DNA from: Liopterus haemorrhoidalis
Lineage: Eukaryota > Arthropoda > Insecta > Coleoptera > Dytiscidae
DNA: 64,000 nucleotides
Direction: 5' to 3'
Assembly: GCA_963971575.1 (NCBI GenBank)
Contig: OZ020611.1
Span: 24,969,279-25,033,278, forward strand
Part shown: positions 11,515 through 21,700 of the stretch, piece by piece
Layout of the letters: each line of letters opens with the position of its first letter
Numbering within the stretch: position 1 is the first letter of the stretch
Made by a program: the position numbers and the translations under genes
The notes under the pieces: model-generated
Database searches by the model: none
What the model was told of the DNA's origin: nothing
Seen by the model: only the letters and a program-made list of their open reading frames with translations

Positions 11515-11923
11515 CATAATAATAATAATAATAATATTTATTTATAGGCATATAAATGCCAATACTGTATAACTACAAAAATAAAATGTAAACAAATAAA
11601 ACAAATAAGTGAAAAACATAGCAACCATTTAAGTTTTAAAATTTATGTACTAAATAATTTGTAATACATTTGTAGATTATATTTAAAATGTCTTAAACTG
11701 TCTGTTGCAGATGTATTTATTTGATATAAACAATCTACATTAATCGAAGAAACGTACAGTGACACTTAAATATAAATAACTGTCGAACTTGACATTCATG
11801 GACACTACTTATGTAACCCTGACAACAAGGGTAGTTATTCATTAAACACATACAGGGGCGTGCCACTTAATTTCTTACTAACACTGTCGACATCCTTAAT
11901 ATTAGTAGGTATAATCTGTCTCA

Positions 11924-12250
11924 TTTTGTAATACGAAACTAGATCTGGTTACTTTGGTGACTGTTGTTGTGTAAACAGAATTTTATGGAAACATGTGAAC
12001 TTATAAATCTGGCTTTTAAATATTTGGCTAAGTTTTATTATATCGAGGTTATATTCAGTCAAAAACTATATATGTCAGATAACAAATTGACATGTCAAAA
12101 TTGCGATTAACATGTCAAAATTGTAATAGACATGTCAAATATTTTGAAAGGTGCCACTTCAGAATTACCACCCTAAGATGATATTTTAAATATACAACAT
12201 AAAAATTCAATTTCCCTCTTAGTTTCGTATTACAAAATGAGACAGATAAT
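11924..12250. mobile_element. MITE with about 28-bp TIRs and a 20-bp internal tandem repeat
   Basis: ATCTGTCTCATTTTGTAATA at the left is matched by TATTACAAAATGAGACAGAT at the right, continuing inward with CGAAACTA/TAGTTTCG. In the middle, three 20-bp units begin ACATGTCAAA (12090-12140), each with an ACATGT palindrome. No coding sequence is present. Confidence 0.6.
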
Positions 12251-13059
12251 AAAGAGCTTTATAATTCTCATTCTTAATAAAAACTCTTCCATCGCCCTTA
12301 CAAGAGTACATTGTAAAGTTAATTTAATGTTCTTTTAGGAAAAAAATATAAAATTATCGATTCCCAATGCTAGATCAAAATTTGACATCATTTCCGGTGA
12401 AACCGGAAGTGGCTCAGAATTCTTATAGTAATCTTTAGATGGGCCTTTTTGTCTAGTTTAACTTTTGTTCTGAAGATTTTTTATATCTTTACAAATAAAG
12501 GAGATTTTCGGGGTGCCCCGTTTCAAACAAACACTCTGTATGCGACGCTTGGTCGTGTAATTCATTCTTGGAAATGTTAATTTCTTGCAAAAAGAGCTTA
12601 AACTTATCATTCGGTTTATTACAAAATTATTTATTCCTAAAACCTAATAAGTAAACATTTTTTTTAGGAAATAATATTTTTTATTTTTATTCATTAAAAT
12701 ATATTATGTAATTTTAAAATTAGATATTTATAGTATCGTATCAGTTTTTTTAAGGTCAGGTCAGGAACTTGGCATACATTTTTATCTTTGGTTACAAAAA
12801 AATTGCAATCTCAAAATATTTTTTTAAATTTTAAAACACACGAATGAGGAATGTGTGTCAAAAATATCGTTGCCGTCCGGGAAATTATTGAAAATATTTT
12901 TAAAAAATCTCAATTTTTCATTTTTTTTTTTTTTGCTTGTGCTTCCGCATTTCGGATGTTTTAAAATGCGTTTTAGATTAAGTTGTAGGCTCTCGTAGAA
13001 ACATATTGAATAACTGGAAAAGATAATAAAACACTCCGTTAGTTTCAAAAAATTAAACA

Positions 13060-13108
13060 AGTTTATTTGATACGTATTTCGGCCTATGAAGCCAACTTCA
13101 GAAATACA
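13060..13108 (-). ncRNA. hammerhead-like motif in Penelope terminal repeat
   Basis: On the minus strand CTGAAG is followed by a GGC/GCC stem, then GAAATACGTATC with a palindromic helix III and an ATC cleavage triplet. ATTT before the core pairs with AAAT after it. One conserved core base differs from CUGANGA. The second copy (about 14532-14575, plus) has GATA instead of GAAA and should be inactive. Confidence 0.4.
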
Positions 13109-13463
13109 AAGGGTTTACAGAAATACATATAAATAGAATATTTACAAACTAATAGAGAGGAGAGAGTATTGGAACAAATGTGGCTATAATTAGGAAAACC
13201 GTACCTAAAAGGTAAAATTATATGAGAGAGAGGATTAAAAGGGATTAAGAAGAGGCTACCATCTAAACTCCACTGGTTCATTCATGAGATTTTTTGACTT
13301 AGAAATCGCTTTCTTGATTTCAAAAACCTCTAATAAATCCAATTTTAATCCTTTCGGCTGTATATGTAAAATTTCAATGTCAAAACTAAAAGTATGTTTA
13401 TGTTTAAGCATATGTTTAGCAATATTAGACTTATTACTATGGTTCAATCTCCACGCTCTAATG

Positions 13464-14356
13464 CAGTGTTTCTCTACCTTTTATGGCATGGGACCCCCCG
13501 AAATTATATCAATATTGTCTGCGGCCCCTCTATATATATATATATATATATATGGTGTATCAAGATAGAGGGAACATGATTTTTCTCGAAAAGGCAACGT
13601 GTGAGTAAGTTGGGAAAAATTTTGAACTAAAATTTATACAAAACATTAAATGGTAGTATTGAAATTTTCCGGAAGTACAGGATATTAAGGACAGTTTAGA
13701 ATTATTATATGGGAACGTATGTCATATTGAGTATCTTTGGATAGAGCTTTTCAAAAGAAACAACTTTTACTTAAACATTTTTTCAGTATTTTTTACGGTT
13801 GACAAAAAACTATAATATATATGACGATCATATTCCCTACAACGACTTGACAGTAAAGTATTTTTATTTACAAGTGTTAAAAGTGCCTTATATTTTGATA
13901 TTTGCATCCTTGCTCTTAAGTTATCTGTAGCTCGGAGAGTAATAAAAAAATATTGCACTTTTAAGTCGTACCTACTTCAAAGTACAACTTGAATTTTTAT
14001 TGCTTTTGATCAGTTTGTTTAGCAAAAGCCCATTTTACTCATTATAAAGTTAGCTAGTGACAACTTTAGAAAATTAATACTCCATTTAGTTCCACTTAAA
14101 CGTTTGAAATAGCCTGTAGCTTAAATTAGTCATCAAAATAAGTAATTAGATAGAATAATAAATAAAATATTTATTTTATTTATGTTATGAAAGGTATATT
14201 TTTCTGAATATAAATATAAGACTCGTATTTATAAATATGAATAAAATATATATCTTGTAAGATTGAGCGCATTGCTATTATATTTCCATGTTTTGATCTT
14301 GTATGACTTCGCGGCCCCCCGACGAAGCCTTCACTGCCCCCGGTTGAGAAACGCTG
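13464..14356. mobile_element. non-autonomous hAT element with perfect 8-bp target duplication
   Basis: The ends are CAGTGTTTCTC and GAGAAACGCTG, and the flanking octamer CTCTAATG is identical on both sides (13456-13463 and 14357-14364). TIR type and 8-bp duplication are diagnostic of hAT transposons. The 893-bp interior has a (TA)n tract and no transposase. A stretch of about 110 bp inside (14012-14120) has a diverged copy outside at 14705-14815. Confidence 0.85.
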
Positions 14357-15212
14357 CTCTAATGTGCTCTCCTTTTCGTAAATAAAATCTCAATTATACA
14401 ATTGATTTGGTAAACCCCACTCTTATGCAACTTATCTTTGCGATCAATTTTATTATTGACTAAAATATTTTTCTCCTCTCTAATAGTTTTTAAATTTTCT
14501 ATTTATATTTCTGTAAACCCTTTGTATTTCTGAAGATGTCTTCATAGGCCGATATACGTATAAAATAAACTTGTTTTATTTGAAACTAACCGAGTGTTTT
14601 AATATATTTTCCTGTTAATAAAAATATGTTTGTAAAAACGTATATAGCTCTTTCTTTTGAACTAGATTATTAAAACTAATAATTTTTATCGGTTAAATGA
14701 GGATTTTGATAATTTTGTTTAGCAAAAGCCCTTTACAATTAATAAAACTGAGTTCGTGACAAGTTACAAAAATTAAAAATCCATTTAGTTTCCCTTAAAC
14801 GTTGGAATAGTCTATATATACACACATCGTAACAATTATAAACAAAATTGATAAATCTTGAATTAGCAATGCTTTATTTAGTTTTTAGTGCAATCAAATT
14901 AAATCAATTATTAAAAAGCTTGAGGGAGTTTAATCGCTGTTTAATTTTAATGAAAGCTATCCTGCGATTATTCAGTATAAAATTGTTGTCATTGGTTGAA
15001 ATTTGAAACCCCATTGATAGGTAATATATGAGTGAAATTTTCATTCAAGTATATTTATTATGTAGATATATACTTTATTCTTGCCTTTCGGCTTTCAGTG
15101 GAGTACAGTATTTATATTAATTTCCCAAACTTAACTAGATAAATAATAATAATATGTATAATAATATAATAATCTAATAATAAATATACTAATATAATAT
15201 ACATCTAATATA

Positions 15213-15731
15213 CACACCGGCAAATTTAAAGGAACAGATTGAAATTTATGTTTTTTTTTTAAATTTTATTATTTTGTAGCCTATATCTGGAATGTTCTAA
15301 TAAAAATGAACGAAGATTGTATCGACGTCAAAGAGAACAAAATGCACCATTCAATTTTGTTACTATTGTATTTTTTGGTGGAGGTTCAATTATGGTATGG
15401 GGTGGAATATGTTTGGGAGATCGCACAGAGTTAGTGGTGATTGATGGCGGAGCGTTAACCATGTTGTACCTTTTGCCCCATATTTCGGATAAAAGTCCAC
15501 CCTAATGCAGGATAATGCGGGCCTACACGTCGCCCACTGTGTAACAGACTTTTTAAATCAAGTGGGTATAACAAAAATGGGTTGGCCAGCGTGTTCCCCT
15601 GACCTCAACCCGATTGAACATTATTCCAAAAAACATTGTACTAGAAGATAACCTGAGAGATATCAACAATATATACACTACAAATAATTAGATTTTTATG
15701 TCTGTTCCTTTAAATTTGCCAGTGTGTGTAG
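15213..15731 (+). pseudogene. Tc1-like transposon, internally deleted
   Basis: The TIRs ACACACCGGCAAATTTAAAG (15212 on) and CTTTAAATTTGCCAGTGTGT (about 15710-15729) are in inverted orientation. The interior encodes QNAPFNFVTIVFFGGGSIMV, WGGICLGDRTELVVIDGGAL, then AGLHVAHCVTD and PACSPDLNPIEH across frameshifts. PDLNPIEH carries the third catalytic residue of Tc1 transposases. The N-terminal half is deleted. It belongs to the same family as the fragment at 6.2-6.5 kb. Confidence 0.8.
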
Positions 15732-15837
15732 ACCTAAAAAAAAAGAACAACGTACATATAACTTATAAGAAAAATGTTACTGTTTAATGAATTCCATTAT
15801 GATAAAAATGATCCATCATGTAAGGAATTATATAACA

Positions 15838-16026
15838 TGAGTTCAAAAAGTAATTACATAACGGTTGGCTTTGGAAAAATAAAATAATGTCTACCGCAAG
15901 CTTGATTTGACAATATAAACTTATGACAACAACCACAGTGATGACAGTTAATTAATTCTAAACCTTGCAATAGACATTATTTCATTTTTCTATAGCCAAC
16001 CCTTATGTTATTACTTTTTGAACTCA
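15838..16026. mobile_element. MITE with about 57-bp TIRs
   Basis: TGAGTTCAAAAAGTAATTAC at the left and its complement near 16026 continue inward through GGTTGGCT and ATAATGTCTA, leaving about 75 bp of centre. No coding sequence is present. Confidence 0.7.
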
Positions 16027-16139
16027 TGGTATTTTAACGCAATGGCCTACTAAATTTTATAAAATATTTGTATATTTTACCAGTTACAGTATATACAAAT
16101 TCAGTTTAATTATATATGTTTGATTATAATATTAACTAG

Positions 16140-17690
16140 CAGTATACCCGCTGCTTCGCTACCGGAAAAATAGTCGTAGCCGGCTTAGACCGGACCCCTG
16201 GTAGAATCGGTTTAAGACTGGCTTGGTGCAAATTGTTTTTGGAAGAATCAAATATATATTCATTTGTTTTAATCTACTATTGTATTGATATGTGCTTCTT
16301 ACACAAATAATGTAAGTAAGGGCTTCTTTGTAAACATTGATAGTACAGTCATTTGTTAACAACACGTATGAGTGTCCCGTTGTGCTAACCTAGGAAAATA
16401 CCACAAACAGTTGCCCTTGTGAGAATCACTCATCGCCCAAGGCGGCGCTAGTCACTTGAAGCATTTTATCTTGTACCTTATGAAGTTATTTGTTATAATA
16501 TTTATTAGAATTATTTCGTGATTACTTCTGATCTATAAATCGTACGTATATAGGTCCGAGCACTTTTTTACCGTTAATAAATGCTCTTGCCACCGAAGAA
16601 ACTTTTATTCGTATACTTTTAGGGGCTACGAAAATGTTCAACAGCAAATTTAATGTTACAATTTTCGTCGAAAAATGAAAATAAAAAATCTGGGATATAT
16701 ATGTATAACTTTTATAGTTTCGCCGCCATAGCATTTTAATGTGATTAATGTAAAATTCTTAATTACATTTTTGTACATGTGTATGGGTAACCTCTATCAG
16801 CAAAAACCAAGTCTATATCTCTCATTGGGCCTAAGATATATTGAGGAATCAGTGAAAAAGCATTTTGCCCCCTTAGGGGTGAAATTATTTAGTAAAATAA
16901 GTTAATAAACTAAAGAAGATTTTAAAAAGACACTTATATGCCAAAACGGAATGTTATCACAATAATAAAAAGGAAATGCGAAGCGTTGTACAATTGACTC
17001 CGAAAGTAGATTTAAGGGTTGTTTAGGGCAAAATCTTGAATTTCGTTCATAAATATTTGTAACCTTTATAAGCAAAAACTAAGTCGATATCTTATTGGTT
17101 CCAAGATATATTGAGGATTCCTTGAAATCATATTTCACCCCTTTTCACCCCTTTAGGTATCGAATTTCAAAAAAGCTCTTGTTTGGGTGCTTACATCATG
17201 GAGAGAATATGCTTTCCGAATTTCATGACTATGTCCAAGGGACGTTTTATAGAATAAAAAATAGCAACTTTCTCCTTTGGGGGTGCAATTAAAAAAATAT
17301 GTTAAAAAGATATTTTAAGTTTTTAAGTTAACAGTTTTAATCCCGAAACACTCCCTTAGAATGAGAATTTTGAGATGCTATATGGCCTCTGTTCGAATCC
17401 TGGTTTTACTCTATTATCATACTAAATTTGGTTAAAATATGTCAAACTGTTTTTAAAAGATTCGTCAAGAGCAAAAATAAATAAACCAAAATAATAAAGT
17501 TCATAAATATCGGCAAAAATAAAAAAAATATAATATAGATGTTTTCTCGTTCTACATAGACTAATCATAGTTTTGCTAAATAACTTTGCTATAATAATAA
17601 AGATCAGTGCTGTTTACCGACAATATTTAAGCCGAACATTTCCGATGCAACCCGAAGAGCCACTATCTGAATATAGTCATCCATTCAACT
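16140..17690. repeat. unclassified repeat region
   Basis: It begins with ACTAGCAGTATACCCGCTGC, a start seen in many arthropod dispersed repeats. It contains phrases that recur with variation inside the stretch (AAGATATATTGAGGA at about 16835 and 17105, AAAAACTAAGTC). Two short open frames show no domain. I cannot name the family. Confidence 0.35.
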
Positions 17691-18049
17691 ATTAAACAAA
17701 AATTCATATCCCCTCAATTCATATTTAATAGATATTCCAATGGTCCAATATAATTAAAAACAAAATTATTTATTGCTCGTTTCTGGTGGGACTTTTTGAG
17801 ATTTTCAATTTTTCTAGTTATGGTGAAGACATTTTCTACTTGTATGCAAAATTTCAACTCGGTAGCATATCTGGAAGTGGGTTAGAATTTCCGGACATAG
17901 CCACAAATATTCATTTTTATACATTTAGATTGCAAACTATATTTTCTTAGAAAATTTGCTAAACGAGCTTAACCAATGGGTTTATTTCAAAATAAATAGA
18001 AAAAAAAACATATATCATATATAACAACAGATTTATGAATAAAATTAAT

Positions 18050-18160
18050 TTATTTATATCAACTGACAAGTTAGTAGCATTACACATTATTTAAGTTGAA
18101 CTTGAAAATGTATTAATTAGAAAAATGTAAAACTTTTTCTTTTAGTGAAGTTTTTATTTC
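18050..18160 (-). terminator. candidate polyadenylation signals of the Nimrod-like gene
   Basis: On the minus strand AATAAA occurs at 18158-18153 and again near 18055, about 550-650 bases past the stop codon. No other gene intervenes, so either could end the transcript. AT-richness makes chance matches likely. Confidence 0.3.
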
Positions 18161-18544
18161 AGTTAACTAGATGAACACTGTTTGGGTTAAATTGTTTGAG
18201 TAAAATTTTATAACTGGCATATTACATCTAACAATAATAGGTGTTGTAGAAGACCTAAATCTGTGTTGACAAACAACTTCATCTTTATGAAAAAACATTA
18301 GGGACATGCTTACAAATTTCGCGCCATATTTTACTTCAATTTGATTTTCGCGCCATATATTAAAGCAATATGAATTTCGAGCGGGATTCTACTCCAGGGA
18401 GAAATTCTCGCCCACATCAATTTGATCTCTCAACTTACCTTAACCTGATTTCTGAACAGACTTTTGACCTGAATTTTTACGTAAGCTAGACCTTCACCTT
18501 CAACCCGCGTCACCCTTTCTTGCAAAAAAAATCATTTATCATCA

Positions 18545-18705
18545 CTTTGGAAGTTCTGCTTTTCTTCCCTACTCATAACCAGCGTCGCAAGTGAAGATCT
18601 GTGGCTTGGAGTATACAACCCATGTTACACGGATTGCTACAGTTTCGAATGCAGTTGACCTTGTTCTCGGAGTTGAGGACCAGGGTTGCAAATGCAATTC
18701 GTTGG
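18545..18705 (-). pseudogene. decayed NIM repeats beyond the stop codon
   Basis: After the TAA at 18708-18706 the minus strand keeps repeat wording. PTNCICNPG follows directly in frame, so the TAA stands where CSKP has its Lys codon. Next, in other frames, come LNSENKVNCIRNCSNPCNMG and then ACTTGCGACGCTGGTTATGAG (TCDAGYE). A nonsense change and at least two frameshifts therefore separate about 1.5 old NIM units from the present gene end. Confidence 0.8.
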
Positions 18706-21700
18706 TTAGGAGCATGGACACATGGTACACGAGTTGTCACATTTTAGACAGTTGAACTTATTCTTGGGGTCAAGAATATAACCAGCGTTGCAAGTGCAGG
18801 TGTCTGGTTTGGAGCATACTCCCATGTTACATGGCTTGCTGCATTTTGGACGACAGTTGAACTTATTTTTGGGACCGGGGCCATAACCAGCGTAGCAAGT
18901 GCAGGTGTCTGGTTTCGAGCACACTCCCTTGTTACATGGCTTGCTGCATTTTGGAAGACAATTGAACTTATCCTTGGGGTCGGGGTCATAACCATCGTTG
19001 CAAGTGCAGGTGTCTGGTTTCGAGCACACTCCCTTGTTACATGGTTTGCTACACTTTGGAAGACAGTTGAACTTATCCTTGGGGTCGGGGTCATAACCAT
19101 CATTGCAAGTGCAGGTGTCTGGTTTCGAGCACACTCCTTTGTTACATGGCTTCCTACATTTTGGATGACAGTTGAACTTACCATTTGGGTCGGGGTCATA
19201 ACCATCGTTGCAAGTGCAGATGTCTGGTTTCGAGCACACTCCTTTGTTACATGGCTTGCTACATTTTGGAAGACAGTTGAACTTATCCTTGGGGTCGGGG
19301 TCATAACCATCGTTGCAAGTGCAGGTGTCTGGTTTCGAGCACACTCCTTTGTTACATGGCTTGCTACATTTTGGATGACAGTTGAACTTATCCTTTGGAT
19401 CGAGGTCATAACCATCGTTGCAAGTGCAGGTGTCTGGTTTCGAGCACACTCCTTTGTTACATGGCTTGCTACATTTTGGAAAACAGTTGAACTTATCCTT
19501 TGGGTCGGCGTCATAACCATCGTTACAAGTGCAGGTGTCTGGTTTCGAGCACACTCCTTTGTTACATGGCTTGCTACATTTTGGAAGACAGTTGAACTTA
19601 TCCTTGGGGTCGGGGTCATAACCATCGTTGCAAGTGCAAGTGTCTGGTTTCGAGCACACTCCTTTGTTACATGGCTTGCTACATTTTGGATGACAGTTGA
19701 ACTTATCCTTTGGGTCGGGATCATAACCATCGTTGCAAGTGCAGGTGTCTGGTTTCGAGCACACTCCTTTGTTACATGGCTTGCTACATTTTGGAATACA
19801 GTTGAACTTATCCTTTGGGTCGAGGTCATAACCATCGTTGCAAGTGCAGGTGTCTGGTTTCGAGCACTTTCCTTTGTTACATGGCTTTCTACATTTTGGA
19901 TGACAGTTGAACTTATCCTTTGGGTCAAGGTCATATCCATCGTTGCAAGTGCAGGTTTCTGGTTTCGAGCACACTCCTTTGTTACATGGCTTGCTACATT
20001 TTGGAAGACAGTTGAACTTATCCTTTGGGTCGGGATCATAACCATCGTTGCAAGTGCAGGTGTCTGGTTTCGAGCACACTCCTTTGTTACATGGCTTCCT
20101 ACATTTTGGATGACAGTTGAACTTATCCTTGGGGTCGGGGTCATAACCATCGTTGCAAGTGCAGGTGTCTGGTTTTGAGCACATTCCTTTGTTACATGGC
20201 TTGCTACATTTTGGAAGACAGTTGAACTTATCCTTGGGGTCGGGGTCATAACCATCGTTGCAAGTGCAGGTGTCTGGTTTCGAGCACACTCCTTTGTTAC
20301 ATGGCTTGCTACATTTTGGATGACAGTTGAACTTATCCTTTGGGTCGGGATCATAACCATCGTTGCAAGTGCAGGTGTCTGGTTTCGAGCACACTCCTTT
20401 GTTGCATGGCTTCCTACATTTTGGATGGCAGTTGAACTTATCTTTTGGGTCGGGGTCATAACCATCGTTGCAAGTGCAGGTGTCTGGTTTCGAGCACACT
20501 CCTTTGTTACAAGGCTTGCTACATTTTGGAATACAGTTGAACTTATCCTTTGGGTCGAGGTCATAACCATCGTTGCAAGTGCAGGTGTCTGGTTTCGAGC
20601 ACTTTCCTTTGTTACATGGCTTTCTACATTTTGGATGACAGTTGAACTTATCCTTTGGGTCGGGGTCATATCCATCGTTGCAAGTGCAGGTGTCTGGTTT
20701 TGAGCACACTCCTTTGTTACATGGCTTGCTACATTTTGGATGACAGTTGAACTTATCCTTTGGGTCAGGGTCATAACCATCGTTGCAAGTGCAGGTGTCT
20801 GGTTTCGAGCACACTCCTTTGTTACATGGCTTGCTACATTTTGGAATACAGTTGAACTTATCCTTTGGGTCGAGGTCATAACCATCGTTGCAAGTGCAGG
20901 TGTCTGGTTTCGAGCACTTTCCTTTGTTACATGGCTTTCTACATTTTGGATGACAGTTGAACTTATCCTTTGGGTCGGGGTCATATCCATCGTTGCAAGT
21001 GCAGGTTTCTGGTTTCGAGCACACTCCTTTGTTACATGGCTTGCTACATTTTGGAAGACAGTTGAACTTATCCTTTGGGTCGGGATCATAACCATCGTTG
21101 CAAGTGCAGGTGTCTGGTTTCGAGCACACTCCTTTGTTACATGGCTTCCTACATTTTGGATGACAGTTGAACTTATCCTTGGGGTCGGGGTCATAACCAT
21201 CGTTGCAAGTGCAGGTGTCTGGTTTTGAGCACACTCCTTTGTTACATGGCTTGCTACATTTTGGAAGACAGTTGAACTTATCCTTGGGGTCGGGGTCATA
21301 ACCATCGTTGCAAGTGCAGGTGTCTGGTTTCGAGCACACTCCTTTGTTACATGGCTTGCTACATTTTGGATGACAGTTGAACTTATCCTTTGGGTCGGGT
21401 TCATAACCATCGTTGCAAGTGCAGGTGTCTGGTTTCGAGCACACTCCTTTGTTGCATGGCTTCCTACATTTTGGATGGCAGTTGAACTTATCTTTTGGGT
21501 CGGGGTCATAACCATCGTTGCAAGTGCAGGTGTCTGGTTTCGAGCACACTCCTTTGTTACAAGGCTTGCTACATTTTGGAATACAGTTGAACTTATCCTT
21601 TGGGTCGAGGTCATAACCATCGTTGCAAGTGCAGGTGTCTGGTTTCGAGCACTTTCCTTTGTTACATTGCTTTCTACATTTTGGATGACAGTTGAACTTA

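Larger units (their letters stand above)
13020..14610 (-). mobile_element. Penelope-like element, decayed, split by a hAT insertion
   Basis: The ends 13022-13105 and 14532-14600 are inverted copies of the same terminal sequence (AACACTCCGTTAGTTTCAAA and its complement, followed by AAACAAGTTTAT). Between them 13447-13256 minus encodes SNIAKHMLKHKHTFSFDIEI and later NLMNEPVEF, the C-terminal tail that follows the GIY-YIG endonuclease of Penelope elements. The hAT element at 13464-14356 interrupts it. The RT domain is missing. Confidence 0.65.

Noticed and set aside
11136..11547. Frames rich in isoleucine, leucine or asparagine runs
   Set aside because: Translations of the (AAT)n microsatellite joined to a LINE/SINE fragment.
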